Shown here one piece after another: positions 37,580 through 47,553 of a stretch of 64,000 nucleotides of DNA. A model generated the notes under the pieces. It searched no databases. It was not told where the DNA came from and saw only the letters and a program-made list of their open reading frames with translations. This stretch comes from Collimonas antrihumi (GTDB taxonomy: Bacteria; Pseudomonadota; Gammaproteobacteria; Burkholderiales; Burkholderiaceae_D). Numbering within the stretch: the stretch's first letter is position 1; each line of letters starts with the position of its first letter. A program made the translations under genes and the position numbers. The stretch spans positions 178,850 to 242,849 of the forward strand of contig NZ_JAGQED010000004.1 of the NCBI RefSeq assembly GCF_018304965.1. The letters run 5' to 3'.

Positions 37580-40327
37580 ATGCCTCTAGAATCCATAAAA
37601 CTTGTGTCATCTGCCTACTTCTGGCCGGCCGCGGCGCGCGCATTGCTGGCGGCCTGCCGCGAGGACGGCGGCGATCATGGCCAGCGCGATTTCGCCCGCT
37701 GGCGCGTGGTGCTGCCAACTTTCGCCCATGCACAGCCATTGAAAGCAGCGATCGCTGCAGAATTAGGCGGGACTTTCGTGCCGCCGCAATTCTTTACCTT
37801 GTCCGGCTGGTTGATGACGTTGCCGCCGTTACCGGATGTACTGCCCGCCAGCGAACGGCTGATGCGCTTGTATGCCGAGTTGCGCCAGCATGGCTGGCTG
37901 AAGAAATTATTTACCGCGCGTCGCAATACCGATTTGCTGCCGCTGGCACAAACACTGTTAGCGCTATCAGATGAGCTGACCCAGGCTTTGCTGCCCGGGT
38001 TGCACGCCGATGCCGCCAGCGATCCGGAACAGCGCTGGCAGAGCGCGCTGGAACAATTGTCGCCGGATGCGCGCAAATTATTGTCGGATGAAACGCAGCT
38101 GGTGTGGTCGATCTGGAAAAGCCAGCTGGATGCCGACGATGCGATTGCGGCTCGTTTCGCGCAAATGCTGCAAATAGCGGAAAGCGCCAGCCAGCCGCTG
38201 ATTTGGATCAGTTCGGTGGCGCCGGAGCCGTTGGAGCAAGCTTTTCTCGACGCCTATGCCAGGCATCAGCGGGTGGTGACGATGACGCTGGACTGGCGTG
38301 CGCAGGCAATACTGCCGACATATACAGTGGCGTGGCCGGAAATGGTGGAAGTAGTAACCACCGAAGAACGTACCGATATCGCCGCCAGCGATCATGCGCT
38401 GCCGGCCGAGCTGCAATTGTGCGCGGCCGCCAGTGTCGAAGACGAAGCGGTGCAGGGCGCGCAAATGGTGATCGACTGGCTGCAGTCAGGCAAAACCAGT
38501 CTGGCGATTGTGGCGCAGGACCGGGTCGTGGCCCGGCGGATTCGCGCCTTGCTGGAACGTGCGCAGATACATGTGGCCGATGAAACGGGCTGGAAGTTGT
38601 CGACCACGCGTGCCGCCTCCGCGATTGCCGCCTGGTTCGATGTTGTCGCTGCACGTGGCGAAACCACGGCCTTGCTGGATTTGCTGAAATCGCCGTTTGT
38701 ATTGAACGAAGCGCCCAGGGATTTGTTGCATGAGGCGCAGGACAGCATCGCCAACAAGTCGGCGCTGGTGATGAAAATAGAATTGCTGCTGCGGCGCGCC
38801 AATGTGCTTGGCGAGTGGCGCGCGGTGATCAATGCGCTGAATGCGGCGCCAACGGAGCAAAAGACGGTAGCCCTGCTGGCGCAGCAGGCAGCATTGTTTA
38901 GCGGCCGCAAGAATTTGCGCGACTGGATTGCCACCACCACCGCGACATTGGATAGTTTAGGCATTGCATCGGCGCTCAGCGCGGATTCGGCCGGCCAGCA
39001 GATCTTGCAGCTGTTGCAGAATATCGCGCCGCCGGCGAATGCGCAGGGTCAAGATTATGCCGCGCTGTTTTCTTTTCCGGAATGGCGCGCGCTGGTCAAT
39101 TTGCAGCTCGACGATACCAGCTTCATCAGCGCCATCAATGACCGCCGGGTAGTGATGCTGCCGTTGAACGGCGCCCGCTTGCGCTCATTCGATGCGGTAT
39201 TGATGGTCGGCGCCGACGCCGATCACCTGCCTTCACAACCGCAAGAGACGCTGTTCTTTGCCAATACCGTCAGGCGTGAACTGGGTCTGGCGACACGCGA
39301 GAGCCGGCAGCGCCAGCAACTGCGGGACGTGGTTGAATTGCTGGCGATGAATCCACAGGTAGTGTTGTCCTGGCAGGCACATAAGGATGGCGAACCGAAT
39401 CCGGTCAGTCCCTGGATCGAGCGCCTGCAACTAACCTTGGCGCGCCATGCAGCGCCTGCACTGGCCGAAAGACGGGCGAAGATTGCGGTGCAAAGCTTGC
39501 AGGCTACGCCGTCAGTCATGCCGACGCCGGTCGCGCCGCAGCTGACGCCAAGCCGTCTGTCAGCCAGTGCTTACAACAGTTTTATCCAGTGTCCGTATCA
39601 GTTTTTTGCGCGGCGTATGCTGGGCCTGGCATCGCTGGATGAACTGTCAGACCTGCCGGAAAAGCGCGACTACGGCGGCTGGCTCCATGAGATCCTGGAG
39701 ACTTACCACGAAACCCTGCGCGATCAGCCATGCCCCGCAGATCAGCGCGAAGCATTGTTGGTGGATATTTCAAAAAAATTATTCGACGATGTCATCGCCA
39801 AAAATGCCGCAGCCCTTGGTTATTACTCGCGCTGGCAAAAGGTGATTTCGGCTTACGTCGTCTGGGCTAATGAGCACGAAGCCAAAGGCTGGCGTTTTGT
39901 GTTTGGCGAACAGGCATATGAAAAGCCGATGCCGCTGGCGGACCGCGACTTGACTCTGCATGGCCGGATCGACCGGATCGACGAGAACGATGCCGGTGAA
40001 CGCGCGGTGCTTGACTACAAGACCAACAACCTGCTCGTGCTGAATAAAAAACTCAAGGATCATGAAGATCATCAACTGGCGTTTTACGGCTTGCTATCGG
40101 ATCGCCCGGTTGCGGCGGCGCATTACGTCGCGCTGGAAACTACCAAAGACAAGGTCGGCGATGTGAGCGCACCTGATTATGACGAAGCGCAACGTGCTTT
40201 GGCTGCGCAGATTTCGGTCAATGTGGAAGCGATTGCGCACGGTGTCGGCCTGCCCGCCAATGGTGTCGCATCGGTATGCCAGTATTGCGATGTACGAGGC
40301 CTGTGCCGCAAGGGAGCGTGGGAATGA
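37580..40327 (+). CDS. AddB-like PD-(D/E)XK nuclease/inactivated helicase subunit
   Basis: This is the non-motor subunit of a RecBCD-like double-strand-break repair complex in AddAB style. In the 915-residue product the N-terminal two thirds is a degenerate helicase-like region without a Walker A. The C-terminal quarter is a PD-(D/E)XK nuclease: LSASAYNSFIQCPYQFFARR, GWLHEILETYHE, GRIDRIDENDAGERAVLDYKT (catalytic Asp and Lys). It ends VCQYCDVRGLC. Cys in CPYQF plus the C-terminal Cys cluster suits the 4Fe-4S cluster known in AddB nucleases. I prefer the ATG at 37580; GTG 37571 or TTG 37511 are alternatives. It overlaps the next gene by 4 bp. Confidence 0.88.
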   Translation: MPLESIKLVSSAYFWPAAARALLAACREDGGDHGQRDFARWRVVLPTFAHAQPLKAAIAAELGGTFVPPQFFTLSGWLMTLPPLPDVLPASERLMRLYAELRQHGWLKKLFTARRNTDLLPLAQTLLALSDELTQALLPGLHADAASDPEQRWQSALEQLSPDARKLLSDETQLVWSIWKSQLDADDAIAARFAQMLQIAESASQPLIWISSVAPEPLEQAFLDAYARHQRVVTMTLDWRAQAILPTYTVAWPEMVEVVTTEERTDIAASDHALPAELQLCAAASVEDEAVQGAQMVIDWLQSGKTSLAIVAQDRVVARRIRALLERAQIHVADETGWKLSTTRAASAIAAWFDVVAARGETTALLDLLKSPFVLNEAPRDLLHEAQDSIANKSALVMKIELLLRRANVLGEWRAVINALNAAPTEQKTVALLAQQAALFSGRKNLRDWIATTTATLDSLGIASALSADSAGQQILQLLQNIAPPANAQGQDYAALFSFPEWRALVNLQLDDTSFISAINDRRVVMLPLNGARLRSFDAVLMVGADADHLPSQPQETLFFANTVRRELGLATRESRQRQQLRDVVELLAMNPQVVLSWQAHKDGEPNPVSPWIERLQLTLARHAAPALAERRAKIAVQSLQATPSVMPTPVAPQLTPSRLSASAYNSFIQCPYQFFARRMLGLASLDELSDLPEKRDYGGWLHEILETYHETLRDQPCPADQREALLVDISKKLFDDVIAKNAAALGYYSRWQKVISAYVVWANEHEAKGWRFVFGEQAYEKPMPLADRDLTLHGRIDRIDENDAGERAVLDYKTNNLLVLNKKLKDHEDHQLAFYGLLSDRPVAAAHYVALETTKDKVGDVSAPDYDEAQRALAAQISVNVEAIAHGVGLPANGVASVCQYCDVRGLCRKGAWE

Positions 40328-43300
40328 GCGAGCCTGTGCACAACGCGCCGCCGAGCGCCTATCGGATGAATGGCGAAGTGGTCGACGCCCAGAGTTTTAC
40401 CAATGCCGCTTGCGATCCTCAGCACTCGGTGGTGGTGGAAGCGTGCGCCGGCAGCGGTAAAACCTGGTTGCTGGTGGCGCGTATGTTGCGGCTATTGCTA
40501 GCCGGCGCTGCGCCGTCCGAACTGCTGGCGATTACCTTTACCCGCAAGGCGGCGCAGGAAATGCGCGAACGTTTGCTGGAGCTGTTGCACGATCTGGCGC
40601 TGCAGCCGGATGCCAAAGCGCGCAACTTGTTGCTAGAGCGTGGCATCGCGCCGCAAGCCATGACGCAAGTATTGCCTGCCGCACGCAATCTGTATGAGCG
40701 CGTGCTGGCTAGTCCGCAAAGTTTATCTATCGATACTTTTCATAGCTGGTTCGCGCGCTTGCTGAAAATTGCGCCGCTGGCTTCCGGTGTACCGCATGGC
40801 TACGCGTTGATAGAGAAAACCGGCGAGTTGCAGGCAGATGCCTATCTGCGTTTCATGCAATCGCTGAACGACGAAGAGAATAGCCAGATCAAGCAGGATT
40901 TGCTAACGCTGTACCAACTGGTTGGCGATTTCAGCACACGGAAATTGCTGAACGCTTTCATCGATAAGCGCGCCGAGTGGTGGGCAGTGATTCAGCAGGG
41001 TGCGGATGCGCCGATGGAATGGCTGCGCGAGATGTGCGGCGAAGACGCCGAAGTCGACTCCCGCCTGTCCTTGTGGGAAGACGAGAAATTATTGTCCCAA
41101 GTGAAGCAGATTGCCTGGCTGCTGGGGCAAGGCTCGGCCACCAACCAGAAACGCGCGACCGCTATTGAGATGGCGCTGACCGCGGGCGCGGAAGTAGTCA
41201 ATTTCGACGCTCTCTGCCATCAGTTTTTTGATGACGCAGGCAAGCCGCGTAGTAACGGCAAAACCAAGGATTTTCTGAAAGCGCTGGAAAACAGCCTGGG
41301 CGGCAATGCCCTTGAGGCCTTCGAGGAAGAATTTTTTGCGACCGGGGAAGCGCTCAAATTGCTGCGCAAGCGCAGTTACGAACGTACTGTACTGAGTTTG
41401 AACCAGCATCTGTTCAGCGTCGGCAACGCTTATCTGGAATGCTATCAGGCGCTCAAGGCAGAGCAGCGTGTGTTCGATTTCGCCGATCTGGAATGGCAGG
41501 CCTATCGCTTGTTGACCAATCCGGAAAGCGCGGCCTATCTGCAAAGCCGGCTCGACACGCGCTACAAGCATATTCTGCTGGACGAGTTCCAGGATACCAA
41601 TCCGCTGCAATGGAGTATTGTGCGCGCCTGGTTGAGCGCCTATGGCGAAGATGCCGGCCAGCCGAGCGTGTTTGTGGTCGGCGATCCGAAACAATCGATC
41701 TATCGTTTCCGCCGCGCCGAGCCGCGCGTGTTTGAAGCCGCGCGCAAATTATTGCAAGAACAAGGCGCCACGGTATTGCAAGCCAATCAAACCAGGCGCA
41801 ACGCCAGTGCGATTGTGGACGTGTTGAACGCCAGTTTCTACGCCAATCCTTTGTTTTCTGCGCAAACCACGTTGGGCGAAGTAGGCGGCGATGTGTGGCG
41901 TTTACCGTTGATCCGGCAAGCCGGCGACGAGGCAGACGAAGCGCCGCAAGGCCTTCGTAATCCCCTGACGACCGCACGCGAAGAATCAGAAGACGCGCGT
42001 CGTCGGGATGAAGGCAGACAGCTGGCGCAAGCTTTATGGCGCGCCAGGCAGGAACTGACAGTGCGTCAGGAACAAGGTGGCCGCGCAATACGCTGGTCGG
42101 ATGTGATGTTACTGGTAAAAAAGCGCAGCCATCTCGGCGCCTACGAAAGTGCACTGCGCGAAGCTGGCATACCGTTCATGTCCGATAAGCGCGGCGGTCT
42201 GCTGGAGTCGCTGGAAATTTCCGATCTGATTGCCTTGTTGACTTTCCTGATCACACCCGACGATGCACGGGCATTGGGTCATGTATTGAAATCGCCGATT
42301 TTCGGGGCCAGCGACGATGATCTGATCGGCCTGGCGCAACGTACAGAACGCGGCTGGTGGGCGCGGCTGCGGGCTGCTTCGCTGGAGCATGACGCTGCAC
42401 CGGCGCTGCAACGCGCCAGCGCTTTGCTGGAAGAATGGTTGCAGGCTGCACCACGTTTGCCGGTGCACGATCTGCTTGACGTGATTTTGCATCGAGGCCA
42501 ATTGCTGGCCCGCTATGCGCAAGCGGCGACACCTTTGTCGCGCAGCCAGGCCATCGGCAACATCGAAACCTTCGTCGAACTCGCCTTGAACATGGACGCC
42601 GGCCGCTATCCCAGCTTGCCGAAATTTATCGATGCCTTGCGCAGCCTGCAAAACGCCGGTGGCGGCGATGCTCCTGACGAAGCCAGTATCGACGCTGCCA
42701 CCGATGCGGTACGCATCTTGACGGTACACAGCGCCAAAGGCCTGGAAGCGCCGATAGTGGTGCTGCTGGACGCCAACCACAGCAAACCTGCCCGTGACGA
42801 CTACGGCATCCTGTGCGACTGGCCGCAAGACGCGGAAGCGCCGCAGCACTTTTCCGCGTTCGGCAGCAGCGCCGAGCGTGGCGCTGCCCGCGAGCCTTTG
42901 TTTGCGGCAGAAGAAGGTTTCAAGACACAGGAAGACTGGAACCTGTTGTACGTCGCTACCACCCGCGCCAAGCAATTGCTGATCATTAGCGGTGTCGCCG
43001 GCAGAAGCGGCGGCGTGACGGATGACAGTTGGTATGCAAGGCTCGAACATGTGCCTGAAGCCAGTGTCGATGCAGTCGCAGAAACTGCTGCCGTCGTCGA
43101 TGGCGCACAAAGATTTGAGCAGGAAATATTCGATCCCCCGCAACTGCCGCCGCCGGTGGTAGCGGCTGCCGCCACTTTCGATAGCCAGGCGATAGCTGAA
43201 GGTATCGCTTTGCATGTTTTGCTGGAAAGAGTCACCCAGCATGGCCAATGGCCGGTGGTGCTGCCGGATGCCGAGACGATTGCACGCTGGCTACCGTGCC

Positions 43301-43632
43301 CGCTAGTGTTGGCCAAGCTGATCAGGCATCAGGCCCAAACCATTCTGGGGCAGGCCGATCTGGCGCATTTCTTTAATCCAGCCTTGCACCTGCACGCGCG
43401 CAATGAAATGGAAATCATCGCCGACAGCGTCGTGCTGCGTTTCGACCGGGTAGTGATCTTTGACGATGAGGTATGGATCCTGGATTACAAACGCAATCTG
43501 CTCGACAGCGAACGCGCGGCGTATACCGCTCAGTTGCGCACTTATCGGCAAGCGGCGCAGGCAGTGTTTGCGGATAAGCGCTTGCGCACCGCGTTGCTGA
43601 CAGTAGATGGACGGTTGTCGGAAATCGACTAA
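40324..43632 (+). CDS. AddA-like UvrD-family helicase/exonuclease
   Basis: This is the motor-nuclease subunit that pairs with the upstream AddB-like protein. The 1102-residue product is a superfamily 1A helicase. Walker A is VEACAGSGKTWLLVARM, followed by LAITFTRKAAQEMRERL (motif Ia), motif II LLDEFQDTNPLQW, and VVGDPKQSIYRFRRAEP (motif III). Motif V/VI regions read ILTVHSAKGLEAPIV and LLYVATTRAK. A C-terminal nuclease block VWILDYKRNL carries the D..K signature. The complex should process broken DNA ends for RecA. The ATGA overlap with the upstream gene points to coupled translation. Confidence 0.93.
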   Translation: MSEPVHNAPPSAYRMNGEVVDAQSFTNAACDPQHSVVVEACAGSGKTWLLVARMLRLLLAGAAPSELLAITFTRKAAQEMRERLLELLHDLALQPDAKARNLLLERGIAPQAMTQVLPAARNLYERVLASPQSLSIDTFHSWFARLLKIAPLASGVPHGYALIEKTGELQADAYLRFMQSLNDEENSQIKQDLLTLYQLVGDFSTRKLLNAFIDKRAEWWAVIQQGADAPMEWLREMCGEDAEVDSRLSLWEDEKLLSQVKQIAWLLGQGSATNQKRATAIEMALTAGAEVVNFDALCHQFFDDAGKPRSNGKTKDFLKALENSLGGNALEAFEEEFFATGEALKLLRKRSYERTVLSLNQHLFSVGNAYLECYQALKAEQRVFDFADLEWQAYRLLTNPESAAYLQSRLDTRYKHILLDEFQDTNPLQWSIVRAWLSAYGEDAGQPSVFVVGDPKQSIYRFRRAEPRVFEAARKLLQEQGATVLQANQTRRNASAIVDVLNASFYANPLFSAQTTLGEVGGDVWRLPLIRQAGDEADEAPQGLRNPLTTAREESEDARRRDEGRQLAQALWRARQELTVRQEQGGRAIRWSDVMLLVKKRSHLGAYESALREAGIPFMSDKRGGLLESLEISDLIALLTFLITPDDARALGHVLKSPIFGASDDDLIGLAQRTERGWWARLRAASLEHDAAPALQRASALLEEWLQAAPRLPVHDLLDVILHRGQLLARYAQAATPLSRSQAIGNIETFVELALNMDAGRYPSLPKFIDALRSLQNAGGGDAPDEASIDAATDAVRILTVHSAKGLEAPIVVLLDANHSKPARDDYGILCDWPQDAEAPQHFSAFGSSAERGAAREPLFAAEEGFKTQEDWNLLYVATTRAKQLLIISGVAGRSGGVTDDSWYARLEHVPEASVDAVAETAAVVDGAQRFEQEIFDPPQLPPPVVAAAATFDSQAIAEGIALHVLLERVTQHGQWPVVLPDAETIARWLPCPLVLAKLIRHQAQTILGQADLAHFFNPALHLHARNEMEIIADSVVLRFDRVVIFDDEVWILDYKRNLLDSERAAYTAQLRTYRQAAQAVFADKRLRTALLTVDGRLSEID

Positions 43633-43666
43633 GTAAGAGCGCTTCTATAATTCACGTCAAGACAGC

Positions 43667-43789
43667 CGTAGGGTGGGCATGAATGCCCACGCGTGACCGT
43701 GATAACCGGAGTGCCGGCCCATGTGGTGCTTAAACAGACGTGTACGTGATGTGAATTCCGCGTGGGCACAAAAGCGTGCCCACCCTACG
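43667..43789. repeat. GTAGGGTGGGCA inverted-repeat element, copy 1
   Basis: The left part CGTAGGGTGGGCATGAATGC and the right part, ending GTGCCCACCCTACG, are inverted, and each arm is itself a hairpin (GTGGGCA...TGCCCAC). A second copy is at 61148-61238. This kind of double hairpin is a frequent dispersed repeat in Proteobacteria. Confidence 0.8.
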
Positions 43790-43800
43790 CCGTCCAGCAA

Positions 43801-44544
43801 TCAACGGTGATGCGGCGCTGCGTATTTCTTTTCCAGCCGGCCGACCAGCATCGCCAGGCACATGGTCATGGTGAAATAGACCACGGAAATCGTGATGTAC
43901 GGTTCCCAATAGCGCGAATAAGCACCAGCCACGGTCCTTGCTGCGTACGCCAGCTCGGCCAGGCCGATAGCTGACACCAGCGACGAATCCTTGAGCAGGG
44001 TGATCGCTTCATTGCCAAGCGGTGGCAGCATGCGGCGAAACGCTTGCGGCAGCACCACATAACGCATGGTCAGTTTGTAACCCATGCCAAGGCTGGATGC
44101 GGCATACGTCTGGCCGCGGTCAATCGACTGGATGCCAGCGCGGAAAATCTCGGAAATATACGCGCCTGCATTCAACGACAAGGCCACGACACCGGAGATG
44201 AAGGCACCGTAATCCTGTTTGATGGTGCGCGCCAGCTCGCCGGAGATCAGCAGGCCGTTGTCCTGATGGATCAGCACCGGCATCACCGCGAAGTGGATCA
44301 GCAGGATCTGCACGAACAGCGGGGTGCCGCGAAAGAAGGCGACATAGAAGCTGGCCAGCCCTTTCAGTACGCGCATCGGCCATTTCCATGGCCCGTGTTT
44401 GATATCCGCCAAACGTAGCATGCCCAGCAATAAGCCCAGGATGGTGCCGATGATGATACTGATCACGGCGACCTGTAGCGTCATGAAAAAGCCTTTGACG
44501 AATAGCGGCGCGTAGCCTTGTATGATGCTCCAGCGAAAATCCAT
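43801..44544 (-). CDS. Polar amino-acid ABC transporter permease
   Basis: This 247-residue HisM/GlnP-type permease has about five helices. It has the conserved EAA loop: EIFRAGIQSIDRGQTYAAS, then SLGMGYKLTMRYVVLPQAFRRMLPPLGNE. The loop contacts the ATPase. It is the last gene of the cluster with three binding proteins upstream on the same strand. No ATPase gene is present, so an ATPase must come from elsewhere. Only one permease is present, so it may work as a homodimer, as known for GlnP-type importers. Confidence 0.92.
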   Translation of the reverse strand: MDFRWSIIQGYAPLFVKGFFMTLQVAVISIIIGTILGLLLGMLRLADIKHGPWKWPMRVLKGLASFYVAFFRGTPLFVQILLIHFAVMPVLIHQDNGLLISGELARTIKQDYGAFISGVVALSLNAGAYISEIFRAGIQSIDRGQTYAASSLGMGYKLTMRYVVLPQAFRRMLPPLGNEAITLLKDSSLVSAIGLAELAYAARTVAGAYSRYWEPYITISVVYFTMTMCLAMLVGRLEKKYAAPHHR

Positions 44545-44726
44545 AAGTATTGTTGAGAAGAAACGGTGTGACGGGCTGAGTGGAGGCGTAACCCGGCTGG
44601 CTGATGATCCGGGCTATGCAAGAAGATACTAAAAATTAGCGCAAAATTATACCGTAGTTGCCGCAGACAGCCAAAAACAGGCGGTCTGCGGGGGATTCGC
44701 AACTATTTACAGCTATGTGCAACTGC

Positions 44727-45521
44727 TTATTTGCTGCTGCCAAAGTACTTTGCATTGATTTTGTCAAAGCTGCCGTCAGCTTTGACATCTGCCAGGCCTT
44801 GATTGATCTTGGCCAGCAGCTCGGTATTGCCCTTGCGTACCGCAATGCCATAGTACTCTTTCGGAAAACCGGCATCGGTCACCACACGGAAGCTGGCGGA
44901 TGGATTGTTGGTAATGTAGTTCCTCACCACCGGGTCGTCGGCCACCACGGCATCGACACCGCCGCTTTCCAGCTCTTTCAAGGCCAGCGTAGTGGAATCG
45001 AAGCGCTTGATGCTGGGATTGTTCTTGCCGACCAGGTTCTGCACCACCTCATCGCCGGTGGTGGCGCTTTGCACGCCGATTTTCATCGTCTTCAGGTCAT
45101 TGAACTGCTTGACCGAGGTATTACCTTGCGGGACCGCGATCAACTGACTGGCTTCAAAATACGGTGTCGAAAAATCCACGGTCTGCTTGCGCTCATCGGT
45201 AATCGTGATGGCTGAAATCAGCAAGTCGCGGTCGCCCTGAGCGAGGAAGTTAAAGATGCCTTCGAACGGCGTCGGGACGAATTTCACTTCGATGCCGATT
45301 TTTGCCGCGATCGCTTTCATCAAATCGATGTCGAAACCGACCACTTCCTTCTTTTCGTTTTCAGCGGAAAACGGCGCGTAAGCCGATTCAACCCCAACCA
45401 CGTACAAGTGTTGTTTGGCAGCTGCCGCCGGTGTTTCTTCTTTTTTACTGCAGGCGCCCACTGCGAGCAGGCTCATGCTCAGAGCGCATAGCGGCAGGTA
45501 ACGGCGTAACATTTTTTTCAT
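44727..45521 (-). CDS. Amino-acid ABC transporter substrate-binding protein, paralogue 1
   Basis: This 264-residue periplasmic binding protein of family 3 has a lipoprotein-type signal (SLLAVGACSKK, lipobox Cys). It continues with the typical YAPFSAENEKKEVVGFDIDLM, and FLAQGDRDLLISAITITDERKQTVDFS including the Arg that clamps the substrate carboxylate. The end is KYFGSSK. I start at the ATG at 45521; the upstream frame to 45575 has no signal. It is about as similar to its two neighbours as they are to each other. The substrate is probably a polar or basic amino acid. Confidence 0.92.
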   Translation of the reverse strand: MKKMLRRYLPLCALSMSLLAVGACSKKEETPAAAAKQHLYVVGVESAYAPFSAENEKKEVVGFDIDLMKAIAAKIGIEVKFVPTPFEGIFNFLAQGDRDLLISAITITDERKQTVDFSTPYFEASQLIAVPQGNTSVKQFNDLKTMKIGVQSATTGDEVVQNLVGKNNPSIKRFDSTTLALKELESGGVDAVVADDPVVRNYITNNPSASFRVVTDAGFPKEYYGIAVRKGNTELLAKINQGLADVKADGSFDKINAKYFGSSK

Positions 45522-45571
45522 GGTGCTCTCGCAAAAATAAATTGAATTCATGGCTGAATTCATAGCTTGGT

Positions 45572-46363
45572 TCATATCTTCTCGTCAGCGAAATATTTCT
45601 TGTATATCCGGTCCTGGGTGCCGTCCGCCTTGATCTGTTCCAGCCCGTGATTGAGCTTGGCCAGCAGTTCGGCATTACCCTTCTTGACCGCGATTCCGTA
45701 ATATTCCTTGGGGAAAGCAGGATCGTTGACGATGCGGAAATTCTTGCCCGGATTGTTCTTCACGAAATTGGTGACGACGCCATTGTCGCCGACCACGGCA
45801 TCGACGCCACCGCCTTCCAGCTCTTGAAACGCCAGCGGCATCGATTCGAAGCGCTTGACGCTAGGGCTGTTTTTGCCGACCAGGTTTTGCGCCGCTTCGT
45901 CAGCGGTAGTAGCGCTCTGGACGCCGATCTTCAAGGATTTCAGATCTTCGAATTTGGTCACTTTGGAATTCGACGGCAGCACGATCAGCTGCTTGGCCAC
46001 AAAGTAGGGCTCCGAGAAATCCATGGTTTGACGACGCTGGTCGTTGATCGTGATGGTGGAAATCAGGATGTCGCGGTCGCCCTGGGCCAATGCATTGAAC
46101 AGGCCGTCGAACGGCGTATTGACGATCCTGATCTTGATGCCGGCCTTGTCGGCCACGGCTTTCATGATCTCGACATCGAAGCCGACCAGTTCTTTCTGTT
46201 CATTCTCGGAAGCGAACGGCGCGTAAGCGCCATCGGCGCCAACCACGTATTCAGTGTTGCCGGTGGTCGCCGCGGAGTTGCTGTCCTTTTTGCCGCAGCC
46301 TGCGAGAACTGCAAGCGAACACAGCAATGCCAGGGTCAGGGCCGGCAGATATCGTTGTTTCAT
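45572..46363 (-). CDS. Amino-acid ABC transporter substrate-binding protein, paralogue 2
   Basis: This 263-residue lipoprotein (lipobox AVLAGCGKK) is of the same family-3 type, with YAPFASENEQKELVGFDVEIM and ALAQGDRDILISTITINDQRRQTMDFSEPY. It differs from its neighbours at several binding-cleft positions: VLPSNSKVTKFEDLK replaces VPQGNTS. It could therefore bind a different amino acid and use the same permease. It starts 15 bp after the stop of paralogue 3. Confidence 0.92.
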   Translation of the reverse strand: MKQRYLPALTLALLCSLAVLAGCGKKDSNSAATTGNTEYVVGADGAYAPFASENEQKELVGFDVEIMKAVADKAGIKIRIVNTPFDGLFNALAQGDRDILISTITINDQRRQTMDFSEPYFVAKQLIVLPSNSKVTKFEDLKSLKIGVQSATTADEAAQNLVGKNSPSVKRFESMPLAFQELEGGGVDAVVGDNGVVTNFVKNNPGKNFRIVNDPAFPKEYYGIAVKKGNAELLAKLNHGLEQIKADGTQDRIYKKYFADEKI

Positions 46364-46378
46364 GTGTTCTCCCCGCGT

Positions 46379-47158
46379 TTATTTGGCTGTGTCGGCAAAG
46401 TACTTGGCGTAGATCTTGTCGTAAGTTCCATCAGCCTTGATTGCCGCCAGTCCCTGGTTGACCTTGGCCAGCAATTCGGCGTTGCCCTTCTTGACTGCGA
46501 TGCCGTAGTACTCTTTAGGGAAGGCCGGATCGGTGATGAAACGGAAGCCTTCAGATGGATTGTTCTTGATGTAGTTCTTGATCACGCCATTGTCGGATAC
46601 GACTGCTTCGACGCCGCCGCCTTCCAGCTCTTTCATGACCAGGGTTGCCGATTCCAGGCGTTTGATGTTGGGATTACTCTTGCCCAATTCCTTTTGCACG
46701 ATTTCATCGCCGGTGGTTGCGCTTTGCACGCCAACTTTCATGCTTTTCAAGTCGGCAAACTTCGTGACTGTGGAATTTTTCGGCACCACGATCAGTTGAT
46801 TGGCTTCGAAGTAAGGCTCGGAGAAATCGACGGTCTGCTTGCGTTCATCGGTAATCGTGATCGCCGATGCCAGCAGATCGCGGTCGCCTTGCGCCAGGAA
46901 ATTGAAGATGCCTTCGAACGGCGTGTTGACGAACTTGATCTTGAAACCGCCCTTGTCGGCGATTGCATTCATTACATCGACATCGAAGCCGACGATTTCC
47001 TTTTGTTCATTTTGGTATTCGAACGGCGCAAAAGTCGCTTCGGCGCCGACCAGGTATACAGTCGGCGCTGGCGCTGCTGCCGTTTTCGGTTCCTGCTTGC
47101 CGCAAGCTGCCAATGACAGCGCGAGTACGCACAAGCCCAGATTGAAAATGCGTTTCAT
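46379..47158 (-). CDS. Amino-acid ABC transporter substrate-binding protein, paralogue 3
   Basis: This 259-residue family-3 binding lipoprotein has a lipobox (ALSLAACGKQ) followed by FAPFEYQNEQKEIVGFDVDVM and FLAQGDRDLLASAITITDERK. It is the first gene of the cluster. The ATG at 47158 has CAGGAGA upstream; the frame up to 47224 is not signal-like. The divergent promoter region with a palindrome lies directly upstream. Confidence 0.92.
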   Translation of the reverse strand: MKRIFNLGLCVLALSLAACGKQEPKTAAAPAPTVYLVGAEATFAPFEYQNEQKEIVGFDVDVMNAIADKGGFKIKFVNTPFEGIFNFLAQGDRDLLASAITITDERKQTVDFSEPYFEANQLIVVPKNSTVTKFADLKSMKVGVQSATTGDEIVQKELGKSNPNIKRLESATLVMKELEGGGVEAVVSDNGVIKNYIKNNPSEGFRFITDPAFPKEYYGIAVKKGNAELLAKVNQGLAAIKADGTYDKIYAKYFADTAK

Positions 47159-47553
47159 TGAGTTTCTCCTGTAAAGATCGGTAGAGTGTTCCAGTTCATA
47201 TCGGCGACGAAAACCAGATTTCACGAGTGGCCGCCACGTGCGGCCTTCTCGCTGGAGTGTGTCGTTGCAATTTTATCAATATTGTTTGGAATAAGCCGCT
47301 ATTTTAGATTCATCTATGTAAATGACAATGATTTATATAGATGCGTTGCCAAACTCCGAGAGCCCTTTACCCGTTTCTCGCATCAACTTCGCCCAAAACA
47401 GAATATCTGCATGCTGCAGTGCACAGTTTTTGCGCACTAATACGCCACCTTTCCCAATGTAAAAGCCTCTTGTGCCATGCGCATAGACAGGCACGCATAT
47501 TGCGTCAATACTTTGTATCGCAATTAAATATTACTTATTACATAGGAATAGTT
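47159..47553. other. Divergent promoter region between the binding proteins and the crotonase operon
   Basis: This 395-bp region contains no gene that I can support. Frames that extend the crotonase upstream do not look coding. A strong palindrome at 47311-47343 is listed separately. Confidence 0.55.
47311..47343. promoter_or_regulatory. 33-bp near-perfect palindrome, operator candidate
   Basis: CATCTATGTAAAT (47311-47323) and ATTTATATAGATG (47331-47343) are inverted copies with 12 of 13 matches around 7 bp. It lies midway between the two divergent operons, so one regulator could control both. The IclR-family protein at 53961 is the nearest candidate to bind it. Confidence 0.6.

Noticed and set aside
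45647..47116. 489-codon + strand frame across two binding-protein genes
   Set aside because: It is antisense to two well-supported lipoprotein genes and its repeats only mirror their paralogy.
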